A stretch of 64,000 nucleotides of DNA, taken from positions 62,001 to 126,000 of the forward strand of contig NZ_CALFXI010000097.1 of assembly GCF_937958065.1 (NCBI RefSeq). The letters run 5' to 3'. Shown here one piece after another: positions 52,729-61,251 of the stretch; position 1 is the first letter of the stretch, and each line of letters starts with the position of its first letter. A program made the position numbers and the translations under genes. Below the pieces are notes generated by a model that was not told where the DNA came from, made no database searches, and saw only the letters and a list, made by a program, of their open reading frames with translations. The stretch comes from an uncultured Steroidobacter sp. GTDB taxonomy: Bacteria > Pseudomonadota > Gammaproteobacteria > Steroidobacterales > Steroidobacteraceae.

Positions 52729-55700
52729 ATGATCGACGCTCTATTGCGTTTTGCCATCGCCCGCCGCTGGGTGGTGCTGTTTCTGGTGGTTGTCGCGGCG
52801 GCTGCCGGCGTCTGGAATTATCAGCGCCTGCCCATCGATGCGGTGCCCGACATCACCAACGTCCAGGTGCAGATCAATACCCAGGCACCCGGCTACTCAC
52901 CGCTCGAAGTCGAGCAGCGCATCACCTATCTGGTCGAAGTCGCGATCGCCGGCCTGCCTCACCTGGAATACACACGCTCGCTGTCGCGCTACGGACTGTC
53001 GCAGGTCACGGTCGTATTCGAGGACGGAACGGACATCTATTTCGCGCGCAACCTGATCAACGAACGTCTGCAGCAGGCGAAGAGTCAGCTGCCCGAAGGC
53101 ATCGAACCGCAGATGGGACCGATCGCCACCGGCCTGGGCGAGATTTATCTGTACACCGTGCACGCGGCTGCAGATGCGCGTCAGCCCGATGGGCGACCTT
53201 ACGACGCCACTGCGCTTCGCACGCTGCAAGACTGGGTCATCCGTCCGCAACTGCGCCAGGTGCCCGGCGTGACCGAGGTCAACACCATCGGCGGTTACGA
53301 GAAGCAGTACCACGTCACGCCCGACCCTGCCCGGCTGCTCGCGTTCGGCCTGTCGTTCGATCACGTCGTCGATGCGTTGAAGAAGAACAATGCCAACATC
53401 GGGGCCGGCTACGTCGAACGCAATGGCGAGCAGTACTTGATTCGCTCCCCGGGGCAGGTGGTCGACATTCCTTCCATCGAACAGATCATCGTCGCCCATC
53501 GCGGCGGCGTGCCGGTCACGGTGCGAGACGTTGCGGAAGTTGCATACGGAAAGCAGCTGCGAACCGGCGCAGCAACGCGAGATGGCGAGGAAACTGTCCT
53601 GGGCACGGCGGTGATGCTGATTGCGGAGAACAGCCGCACCGTGTCGAAAGCCGTCGCGGAGAAACTGGCGGAGATCAACAAGACCCTGCCGGCGGGCGTC
53701 ACCGCCCAGCCCGTCTACGATCGCACCGTTCTGGTCGAGCGAACCATCGCGACCGTCCAGAAGAATCTGCTCGAAGGCGCGATCCTCGTCGTGGCGGTGC
53801 TGCTGCTGATGCTCGGCAACGTGCGCGCGGCGGTGCTGACGGCCATGGTCATTCCGCTCTCGATGCTGTTGCTGATGACGGGCATGGTTCAGTCCAGGGT
53901 CAGCGCCAACCTGATGTCATTGGGCGCGCTGGACTTCGGGCTGATCGTCGATGGCGCGGTGATCATCGTGGAGAATTGCATCCTGCGCCTGGCGCAGCGT
54001 CAACACCAGGCCGGACGATTGTTGAATCTCGACGAACGCCTGAAGACGGTGTTCACTGCCACGCGCGAAGTGTTCACGCCGAGCCTGGTCAGCGTGCTCG
54101 TCGTCATCCTCGTCAATCTCCCCATCCTGGCTCTGACCGGCGTCGAAGGGAAAATGTTTCGGCCGATGGCGCTCACCGTGATCATCGCGCTGCTCGCTGC
54201 GCTCGTGCTGTCGCTCACCTTCGTTCCCGCCGCGGTCGCTGTGTTCGTGCGTGGCAGGATCGAGGAAAAGGAGAACGCAATCGTCCGCAGTGCGCGCAGC
54301 GCGTATGCGCCTGTCCTGGAGCGCGCATTGAAGTTCCGCGCTTTGACTCTTGCCGGCGCAATGATCCTCGTCGGAATTTGCGGCTGGCTCGGCACGCGCC
54401 TGGGATCGGAGTTCATCCCCAACCTGGACGAAGGCGATCTGGCGGTTCAGGCGCTGCGCATTCCTGGCACCAGTCTCACGCAGTCGCTGGAGATGCAGCT
54501 GCAACTCGAGCGCGCCTTGCGGGATGTGCCGGAAGTCGAAACGTACTTCTCGCGAGTCGGCACCGCGGAGGTCGCGACCGATCCGATGCCGCCGAACATC
54601 TCGGACGGTTACGTGATGCTGAAGGAGCGCCGCGACTGGCAGGATCCGACCAAGACCAAGGCCGCGCTGGTGCGGGAGATCGAGCAGAAGCTCGCCGCCA
54701 TTCCCGGCAACGCGTTCGAGATCAGCCAGCCCATTCAATTGCGGTTCAACGAGCTGATCTCCGGCGTGCGCTCGGATCTGGGCATCAAGATCTACGGCGA
54801 CGATCTCGATCGATTGCTCGCCACGGGCAACGCTGTCGCGCAGGTGGTGAGCGGCATCGAGGGCGCCGAAGGCGTGAAAGTCGAACAGGTGGCCGGCTTG
54901 CCCGTGCTGTCGGTCGAGCCCAAACGTGCAGCGCTGTACCGCTACGGTTTGAACGTCGCGGATGTGCAGGACGTGCTGGCGGCCGCGACCGGCGGTGAAG
55001 AAGCCGGTCAGATCTTTGAAGGCGACCGGCGCTTCAGCGTGGTGGTGCGATTGCCGGAGCATTTGCGTAACGATGTCACCAATCTCTCGCGGCTGCCGAT
55101 ATCGCTGCCCGATGGCGGTTACGTGCCGCTCGGAGAGGTCGCGTCGCTGGAGCTCGCCCCCGGACCGAACCAAATCAGCCGCGAGAACGGCAAACGGCGG
55201 CTGGTGGTCTCGACCAATGTGCGCGGTCGCGATCTTGGCGGATTCGTAGCGGAGGCCCAGGAAAAAATCGCGCAACAGATCAAACTGCCTGCCGGTTATT
55301 GGCTCGACTACGGCGGCACCTTCGAGCAGCTGCAATCCGCATCCCAGCGCTTGGCCGTGCTCGTGCCCGTCACGCTCGCGATGATATTCGCCCTGCTGTT
55401 GATGACCTTCGGTTCGGCGAAGGACGCCGCGCTGGTGTTCAGCGGCGTGCCGCTCGCGCTCACTGGTGGAATCATCGCTCTGTGGATTCGCGACATACCG
55501 TTGTCGATCACGGCAGGCGTCGGCTTCATCACACTGTCCGGCGTCGCCGTACTCACGGGCGTGATGATGGTCTCGGCTTTCCGCGATCGACTGGCGAACG
55601 GCGCCGAGCTGGAGCGAGCCATTCGAGAAGGTGCAATGCTTCGTCTGCGTCCGATTCTGATGGTCGCCCTGGTGGCCGCGCTCGGCTTTCTGCCGATGGC

Positions 55701-55842
55701 GCTGAATACGAGCACGGGCGCCGAAGTGCAGCGACCGCTCGCCACGGTAGTCATTGGCGGTATTGTCTCGTCGACGCTGCTGACGCTGCTGGTGCTGCCT
55801 GGTTTGTACCGCATGGCGCATCGAACGCGAGGCCCGGACTGA
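52729..55842 (+). CDS. czcA: Heavy-metal RND efflux pump, CzcA type
   Basis: A 1037-aa inner-membrane proton antiporter with the 12-helix RND plan (two 1+5+6 halves). TM4 carries DFGLIVDGAVIIVEN, the heavy-metal (HME) signature of Co/Zn/Cd/Ni-type pumps rather than Cu/Ag pumps. GLSQVTVVFEDGTDIYFARN and LRTLQDWVIRPQLRQVPGV are standard porter-domain segments. It expels divalent metal cations through CzcB and CzcC. ATG 52729 has TAGGAG about 8 nt upstream. It ends the operon, followed by a hairpin. Confidence 0.94.
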   Translation: MIDALLRFAIARRWVVLFLVVVAAAAGVWNYQRLPIDAVPDITNVQVQINTQAPGYSPLEVEQRITYLVEVAIAGLPHLEYTRSLSRYGLSQVTVVFEDGTDIYFARNLINERLQQAKSQLPEGIEPQMGPIATGLGEIYLYTVHAAADARQPDGRPYDATALRTLQDWVIRPQLRQVPGVTEVNTIGGYEKQYHVTPDPARLLAFGLSFDHVVDALKKNNANIGAGYVERNGEQYLIRSPGQVVDIPSIEQIIVAHRGGVPVTVRDVAEVAYGKQLRTGAATRDGEETVLGTAVMLIAENSRTVSKAVAEKLAEINKTLPAGVTAQPVYDRTVLVERTIATVQKNLLEGAILVVAVLLLMLGNVRAAVLTAMVIPLSMLLLMTGMVQSRVSANLMSLGALDFGLIVDGAVIIVENCILRLAQRQHQAGRLLNLDERLKTVFTATREVFTPSLVSVLVVILVNLPILALTGVEGKMFRPMALTVIIALLAALVLSLTFVPAAVAVFVRGRIEEKENAIVRSARSAYAPVLERALKFRALTLAGAMILVGICGWLGTRLGSEFIPNLDEGDLAVQALRIPGTSLTQSLEMQLQLERALRDVPEVETYFSRVGTAEVATDPMPPNISDGYVMLKERRDWQDPTKTKAALVREIEQKLAAIPGNAFEISQPIQLRFNELISGVRSDLGIKIYGDDLDRLLATGNAVAQVVSGIEGAEGVKVEQVAGLPVLSVEPKRAALYRYGLNVADVQDVLAAATGGEEAGQIFEGDRRFSVVVRLPEHLRNDVTNLSRLPISLPDGGYVPLGEVASLELAPGPNQISRENGKRRLVVSTNVRGRDLGGFVAEAQEKIAQQIKLPAGYWLDYGGTFEQLQSASQRLAVLVPVTLAMIFALLLMTFGSAKDAALVFSGVPLALTGGIIALWIRDIPLSITAGVGFITLSGVAVLTGVMMVSAFRDRLANGAELERAIREGAMLRLRPILMVALVAALGFLPMALNTSTGAEVQRPLATVVIGGIVSSTLLTLLVLPGLYRMAHRTRGPD

Positions 55843-55847
55843 ACAAT

Positions 55848-55880
55848 GGGCGGGCGTAGGTCGAAAGCGTACCCGCCCCC
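55848..55880 (+). terminator. Hairpin after czcA
   Basis: GGGCGGG plus TA (55848-55858, with a small bulge) pairs with TACCCGCCC (55870-55878), directly after the czcA stop. The stem is GC-rich with no T run, a plausible end for the efflux operon. Confidence 0.45.
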
Positions 55881-55946
55881 GCTTGGAACCATCTCCGATC
55901 GCGGTGCCTTCAGTGGTTCTCGACAAGCTAAGTCGCGAGGCTCGCC

Positions 55947-57431
55947 GTGCTACGCCCCAGACATCTTCCGCTGCTGGTTGCCGCAGGGCTCGCTGCCCTC
56001 GCCGGCTGTAACGAGCATCAAGCGCAAGCCAAGCGCACCGAGAATGGTGACACCGCCCCAACAAGCGCGGCGCCCACCGCTGCCGCTCCCGCGTCGCTGC
56101 CCAATTTCACCGCTCTGGTCGAGCAGTTCGGAAACGCAGTGGTCAACGTGGAAGTGGTCGGCATGGGGCGCCCCACCTCCGATTCCGGAATGGCGCCTTC
56201 CGACGCACCGCTGCGAGATTTCTTCAGGCGCTTCGGCATTCCGATGCCTGGCGAAGGCGCGCCGAACCAAGGCAGTCCTCCGGTCATGCACGGCGCCGGC
56301 TCCGGGTTCATCGTCAGCGCCGATGGCTACATTCTCACCAACGCACACGTCGTTGCCGACGCCGACGAAGTCACCGTACGACTGACCGATCGTCGCGAGT
56401 ACCCAGCGAAAGTCATCGGCAGCGACGCGCGCACGGATGTGGCGGTCATCAAGATCGATGCGCAGGATCTTCCCATCGTGCACATCGGCGATCATACGAA
56501 GCTCAAGACCGGCGAGTGGGTGCTTGCCATCGGCTCGCCGTTCGGACTCGACAACACCGCCACCGCGGGCATCGTGAGCGCCACCTCGCGCGCCGTGCCG
56601 GGCGGCACGGACGTTCCCTTCATTCAGACCGACGTCCCGGTGAACCCGGGCAACTCCGGCGGCCCCTTGTTCAATCTGCGGGGCGAAGTGGTCGGCATCA
56701 ACTCCATGATCTTCAGCCAGAGCGGCGGCTACATGGGCATCTCGTTCGCCATTCCGATCGACGTGGCCATGAACGTTCATGATCAACTCATCAAGAGCGG
56801 GCATGTGGTGCGCGGACGCATTGGGGTGGTCGTGCAGAACGTGGACGGCGAGCTGGCCCAGCCGTTCGGCCTGGATCGGCCGCGCGGCGCACTGGTGAGC
56901 GCCGTGGAGACTGGCGGGCCGGCAGCACACGCGGGCGTCAAGCCCGGCGACGTGATCCTGAAGGTCGACGACGAACCCATCGAGCAGAGCAATGAGTTGT
57001 CGAGCTATATCTCACAACGCCGTCCGGGCGATGAAACCACGTTGACGGTGTGGCGAGGGAAGAAAGAGCAGGAGCTGCAGGTGCGCATCGCCCAGTTGAA
57101 AGAGGACAAGCCACGCAGTGCGCCGCCCGCTGCCGAGATGAAAAGCGATTCGAGCGGTGGCGCTCGCCTTGGCTTGTCGGTGAAGCCGCTCACGCCGGAG
57201 GAAAAGAAATCGCTCGGCACTGAAGGAAACATCGTCGTTGGCGCAGTCAGTGGCGCCGCTGCGCGCGCCGGCATCCAGCCCGGCGATGTCGTGCTAGGAG
57301 TCAACGATCGGCAAGTGAACACGGTGGCGGACTTGCGCTCCGCATCCAAGGATCTACCCGGCGGCGAGCCCGCCGCCCTGCTCATCGAGCGTCAGGGCGC
57401 AAGAATTTATGTGCCTGTTCGCGTCGGCTGA
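55947..57431 (+). CDS. DegP/Do-like serine protease, predicted lipoprotein
   Basis: A 494-aa HtrA-type protease/chaperone. The trypsin domain has the full triad: H134 (YILTNAHVVADADE), D164 (DARTDVAVIKID) and S237 (PGNSGGPLF). Two PDZ domains follow (RIGVVVQNVDGELAQPFGLD; LGLSVKPLTPEEKKSLG). The N-terminus LLVAAGLAALAGC ends in a lipobox with Cys21, so it is probably a membrane-anchored lipoprotein rather than a free periplasmic protein. GTG 55947 has GAGG upstream. It follows the metal pump genes and may deal with metal-damaged envelope proteins. Confidence 0.92.
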   Translation: MLRPRHLPLLVAAGLAALAGCNEHQAQAKRTENGDTAPTSAAPTAAAPASLPNFTALVEQFGNAVVNVEVVGMGRPTSDSGMAPSDAPLRDFFRRFGIPMPGEGAPNQGSPPVMHGAGSGFIVSADGYILTNAHVVADADEVTVRLTDRREYPAKVIGSDARTDVAVIKIDAQDLPIVHIGDHTKLKTGEWVLAIGSPFGLDNTATAGIVSATSRAVPGGTDVPFIQTDVPVNPGNSGGPLFNLRGEVVGINSMIFSQSGGYMGISFAIPIDVAMNVHDQLIKSGHVVRGRIGVVVQNVDGELAQPFGLDRPRGALVSAVETGGPAAHAGVKPGDVILKVDDEPIEQSNELSSYISQRRPGDETTLTVWRGKKEQELQVRIAQLKEDKPRSAPPAAEMKSDSSGGARLGLSVKPLTPEEKKSLGTEGNIVVGAVSGAAARAGIQPGDVVLGVNDRQVNTVADLRSASKDLPGGEPAALLIERQGARIYVPVRVG

Positions 57432-57505
57432 TGTGACGAACGCAATCATGCACCATGACGCCGGTGGCGTGCGTTACCGAATGCGCGCACTCACGAGGCA
57501 GTCAC

Positions 57506-59302
57506 ATGAGCGTTGGTCAGCGAGAAACCGCACGGGTTTCCGGCGCACGACGCGCGCCGAAGCCAGGTTTCATCGAGCCCTGCCTGGCGACGCCGACCGA
57601 CGACGTGCCCAAGGAAGGCGATTGGTGCCATGAAATAAAATATGACGGTTACCGCCTCCAGGCGCATCTTCAGCGCGGCAAATGGACACTCTACACCCGG
57701 CGCGGTTTCGACTGGACCGACCTGTTCGGTGCGACCCGTCGAGCCCTGCAGCTGCTGGATGCCGAGTCGGCAATCGTGGATGGCGAGATCTACGTGCCCG
57801 ATGCGAACGGCCGCTCCGATTTCCACTTGATGGAACAGGACTTGAATCAAGGTCGCGACGACCGGTTCGTCTATTGCGTGTTCGATCTGCTTTATCTGAA
57901 TCGTTACGACCTGCGCAACTGCGCACTGCGCGATCGCAAGCGCCTGCTGCACGAACTGATCGGCACAGGACGCGAGCGCCTGTTCGTCAGCGAAGGCATC
58001 GAGGCACCGAGCGGCGAAGTGTTCCAACGCGCCTGCGAGATGAACCTCGAAGGCATCGTCAGCAAGCGACTCGACGCGCCGTATCGATCGGGCCGTCAGA
58101 AGAGCTGGCTGAAAAGGAAGTGCCGCAACAGCGAATCCGTTCCCATCATCGCCTTCGTGGAAAAGCTCGGCGCGAAACCACGCCGGATCGCCTCCTTATA
58201 TCTCGGGCGCTATGAGGACGGACGCCTGCTCTACGGCGGCAAAGCCCAAACGGGATTCAAGACCGAGCAACTCTACGAGCTGCGCGAAAAACTCGATCCC
58301 TACATCCGAGCGACCTCGCCATTGGCCGAGCCGATCGACAAGCCCAAAGCGACCTGGGTGGAGCCCAAGCTGTGCGCCGAAGTCGAATACAGTTCTGTCA
58401 CGACGCACGGACGCCTGCGCGCTCCGGTCTATAAAGGGTTGCGGGAAGATCTGAGCGACACAGCACCCGTCCATCGTCGTCGCACCAGAAGCACCCGGGT
58501 CAAACGCGAGAACATTCTGCAGTTGCTGCCCGATGCAACGCCGCCGGACTGGAACGACCTGGCCAGGTACTGGCAACGGGCTCATCGCGACGCGCTGACG
58601 CATCTTGCGCGCCGGCCGCTGAAGCTGGTACGCCATGTCGGCGGCGAGACTTTTTATCACAAGGGTCCGCTGCCGGAAGTGCCGCCCGCGGTTCATCAGC
58701 TCAAGATAAAGAAACGCGAAGGGGGCGAAGGCACACGCGTGTGGGTGGATGATCTCTCGGGCCTGCTCGGACTGTTGGACATGGACGTGGTCGAGGTGCA
58801 TCCCTGGAATGCGACCGTCGACGACATCGAGCACGCGGACACCATGGTGTTCGATCTGGATCCCGGGCCGGGCATCGCCTGGCGCTTCGTGATCGATACG
58901 GCCTTTACCCTGCGCGAACTGCTCGACCAGCACGGATTCGAGGGCAGCTGGCCCAAGCTCTCCGGCGGCAAAGGCATTCACGTCATGGTGCCACTGGCGA
59001 ACCGCATCACGCATGATGCCGCCCATCGACGCAGCCGTGAGATCTCCGAGCAACTGACGAGCATGGATCCTGACCGATACACATTGGCCGCGGCGCCCGC
59101 GCAGCGACGCGGCCGGCTGTTCATCGACTTCTTGCGCAATGGCCGGGGCACCACTGCGGTTGGCACGTTTTCACCGCGAGCCCGGCCCGGCTACCCGATT
59201 GCAGCGCCCGTGACGTGGCACGACATTGAACGAGGGATCCGACCGGACGCGTTCAACATCGACAATCCGCCCCTGAACACGAGCAGCAGGCTGAAGAAAT
59301 GA
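57506..59302 (+). CDS. ligD: ATP-dependent DNA ligase D (ligase + polymerase, no nuclease domain)
   Basis: A 598-aa non-homologous end-joining ligase. The ligase domain covers about 20-310 with adenylated Lys45 in HEIKYDGYRLQ, VDGEIYVPD and LEGIVSKRLDAPYRSGR. A primase-polymerase domain covers about 330-590 with the metal-binding DLDPG in MVFDLDPGPGIAWRF, plus SGGKGIHVMVPL. The phosphoesterase (PE) domain found before the ligase in Pseudomonas LigD is missing. No ku gene is in the window. ATG 57506 is preferred over 57455 because the longer form adds a non-conserved stretch. Confidence 0.92.
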   Translation: MSVGQRETARVSGARRAPKPGFIEPCLATPTDDVPKEGDWCHEIKYDGYRLQAHLQRGKWTLYTRRGFDWTDLFGATRRALQLLDAESAIVDGEIYVPDANGRSDFHLMEQDLNQGRDDRFVYCVFDLLYLNRYDLRNCALRDRKRLLHELIGTGRERLFVSEGIEAPSGEVFQRACEMNLEGIVSKRLDAPYRSGRQKSWLKRKCRNSESVPIIAFVEKLGAKPRRIASLYLGRYEDGRLLYGGKAQTGFKTEQLYELREKLDPYIRATSPLAEPIDKPKATWVEPKLCAEVEYSSVTTHGRLRAPVYKGLREDLSDTAPVHRRRTRSTRVKRENILQLLPDATPPDWNDLARYWQRAHRDALTHLARRPLKLVRHVGGETFYHKGPLPEVPPAVHQLKIKKREGGEGTRVWVDDLSGLLGLLDMDVVEVHPWNATVDDIEHADTMVFDLDPGPGIAWRFVIDTAFTLRELLDQHGFEGSWPKLSGGKGIHVMVPLANRITHDAAHRRSREISEQLTSMDPDRYTLAAAPAQRRGRLFIDFLRNGRGTTAVGTFSPRARPGYPIAAPVTWHDIERGIRPDAFNIDNPPLNTSSRLKK

Positions 59303-59410
59303 CTTGCGCGCGTATCCAACACCAGCGCCGACGCTCGCGAAAAATCCGTGCAGCTGCTCGATGAAGCGGCTGTTGGTCCTCCCGGTGACGATCGCCGATC
59401 CGTCGTCGTT

Positions 59411-60139
59411 TCAGCGCGATGCGCGTGCCGAATTGCGCAAACCTGTCGCGATCGACTGCAATCCGCCGAGCGCGAACGCCACCATGTGCTCGACCAGTGC
59501 GTCCGCGTCGGTCAGCAAGGTTGGGAATATTTTCTTCTGCCACTCCGGATTCACGATCAGCAGGAACAGACAGGGGCCGACGATACTCACGGTGGAGCGG
59601 CTCACGGCGGGGTGTGTCGGCGGCACGCCGAGGATGTCACCGATCATGCCGGACACCAGCTTCGCCTTCGGCATGACCTGGTTCTTCATCATCTTGTCCA
59701 TGAGCGCGGTGGGCGCCATGAGCTCTCGACTCAGCACTCGAAGCTCCCACGCGCCGTCGTCACGTTTCGCGACCTCGCCGACGATCCTTCTCAATAACGA
59801 GCGCAGCTTGTCCGCCGCGCTGGCCGTGCTTTGCGTGATCTCGGCAACGATGTCGATACTCACCAGCCTTGCATGCGCCTCCTCGAGCACCGCGGCGTAC
59901 AAGCCATCCTTGCCGCCGAAGTGATAATTGACCGCGGCGATGTTGGCCCCGGCCCGCTCGCAGATCTCTTTGCTGGTGGCATACACATAGCCGCGTTCAG
60001 CAAACACGCGACCGGCAACTTCCAGCAACTGCTGCCTGGTTTGCGCACCATCCTCGCGCATGGCCGTGCGGGCTGGCGAGCGCTTCGCCGCCGTGCGCGA
60101 CTTCTTGGGGGCAGTGTCGGTCTTCTTCCGGGCAGGCAT
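59411..60139 (-). CDS. TetR/AcrR-family repressor (CecR-like)
   Basis: A 242-aa regulator with an unusually basic N-terminal tail (MPARKKTDTAPKKSRTAAKR) then a TetR HTH (RQQLLEVAGRVFAERGYVYA, TSKEICERAGANIAAVNYHF) and a ligand-binding C-terminal domain of the DUF1956/CecR type (LRSLLRRIVGEVAKRDDGAW). It is divergent from the ybhGFS-like exporter, the same arrangement as E. coli cecR-ybhGFSR, so it probably represses those genes through the palindrome between them. Confidence 0.88.
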   Translation of the reverse strand: MPARKKTDTAPKKSRTAAKRSPARTAMREDGAQTRQQLLEVAGRVFAERGYVYATSKEICERAGANIAAVNYHFGGKDGLYAAVLEEAHARLVSIDIVAEITQSTASAADKLRSLLRRIVGEVAKRDDGAWELRVLSRELMAPTALMDKMMKNQVMPKAKLVSGMIGDILGVPPTHPAVSRSTVSIVGPCLFLLIVNPEWQKKIFPTLLTDADALVEHMVAFALGGLQSIATGLRNSARASR

Positions 60140-60159
60140 GCTGTGATGGGATCGAATTC

Positions 60160-60178
60160 ATTTGAAATTCAAATTTGA
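60160..60178. promoter_or_regulatory. Probable TetR operator between tetR and exporter genes
   Basis: ATTTGAAATTCAAAT (60160-60174) is a 7-1-7 palindrome, and the overlapping TCAAATTTGA (60169-60178) is a perfect 10-bp palindrome. This AT-rich block stands out in GC-rich DNA and lies 20-85 bp from both divergent genes. Confidence 0.65.
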
Positions 60179-60225
60179 TTTTGAATAAACTGAGGACCGT
60201 TTGCAACTGTGCGTGGGACCTGGCC

Positions 60226-61251
60226 GTGCCGAAAAGAAGCATTGCACTCGCCGTCGTCGTTCTGCTGGCAATCGCCCTGCTCGGCTACTGGCTCCATGGG
60301 CGCAACCCGCACGGCGGGGACATCGTCCTGCAAGGCAATGTGGATCTGCGCCAGATCGAGCTGCCGTTCAACGACAGCGAGCGCATTGCCGAGGTGCTGG
60401 TGGACGAAGGCACCAGAGTGAAGGCGGGTCAGGTACTGGCGCGACTGGATACTCGCCGATTGTTGCCGCGTGTAGCGCAAGCCGAGGCAGGCGTTGCCGC
60501 CCAACGCGAAGTGGTGAGAAAGCTCCGCAATGGCGCTCGTCCTGAAGAAGTTGCTCAGGCTCGCGCCGCTCTGGCAGCTGCGGAAGCCGAAGCGGCGAAT
60601 GCCGCCAGCCAGTTGAAGCGTCTGCGTACCATCAGCGACGAATCGAACGGCCGGGCGATCAGCCCGCAGGATCTAGAAGCCGCCATCGCGGCCGCGCGCA
60701 TGAGTGAAGCGCAGGCCGAAAGCTCGCGTAAGGCGCTCGAACTGACGCTCGCGGGGCCGCGTCAGGAAGATATCGATCAAGCGAAAGCGCAATTGGATGC
60801 GGCCGAAGCCGATCTCGCGCTGCTCAAGCGCCAACTCGCCGACGCCGAACTGATTGCGCCGACCGATGGGGTGATTCGCAATCGGCTCATGGAGCCGGGC
60901 GAGCTTGCGACTCCGCAGCGACCGGTGTTCGCGATTGCGATCACGACGCCGAAGTGGGTACGCGCGTATCTGTCCGAGGTGGAGTTGAGCCGTGTCGCGC
61001 TGGGTGGGCCAGCACGAGTCACGATGGACAGCGCCCCAAATGATCCGCTCCAGGGCACAGTCGGCTTCATCTCCTCCACCGCCGAGTTCACGCCCAAAAC
61101 CGTGCAGACCAAGGAACTGCGCACCAGTCTGGTCTATGAGATCCGCGTCTTCGTCGACGATCCCGAGGACAGACTGCGGCTCGGCATGCCGGCGACGGTG
61201 ACGATCACGCCCACGGCACAAACAGCGGGCACGCGCGAGTCCGGCCAATGA
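60226..61251 (+). CDS. HlyD-family membrane fusion protein (YbhG-like)
   Basis: A 341-aa periplasmic adaptor with an N-terminal anchor (SIALAVVVLLAIALLGYWLH), the lipoyl half-motif VLVDEGTRVKAGQVLARLD, a helical hairpin of about 110 residues (AQARAALAAAEAEAANAASQ; LDAAEADLALLKRQLADAEL) and a closing barrel (FAIAITTPKWVRAYLSEVEL). It connects the ABC exporter with an outer-membrane channel. Start GTG 60226 (VPKRSIA) is chosen; a TTG at 60175 would lie inside the operator. It overlaps the ABC gene (ATGA). Confidence 0.88.
   Translation: MPKRSIALAVVVLLAIALLGYWLHGRNPHGGDIVLQGNVDLRQIELPFNDSERIAEVLVDEGTRVKAGQVLARLDTRRLLPRVAQAEAGVAAQREVVRKLRNGARPEEVAQARAALAAAEAEAANAASQLKRLRTISDESNGRAISPQDLEAAIAAARMSEAQAESSRKALELTLAGPRQEDIDQAKAQLDAAEADLALLKRQLADAELIAPTDGVIRNRLMEPGELATPQRPVFAIAITTPKWVRAYLSEVELSRVALGGPARVTMDSAPNDPLQGTVGFISSTAEFTPKTVQTKELRTSLVYEIRVFVDDPEDRLRLGMPATVTITPTAQTAGTRESGQ

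Noticed and set aside
53917..56064. 715-aa minus-strand open frame opposite czcA
   Set aside because: Antisense to a clear RND pump; the product is His/Gln/Arg-rich and meaningless.
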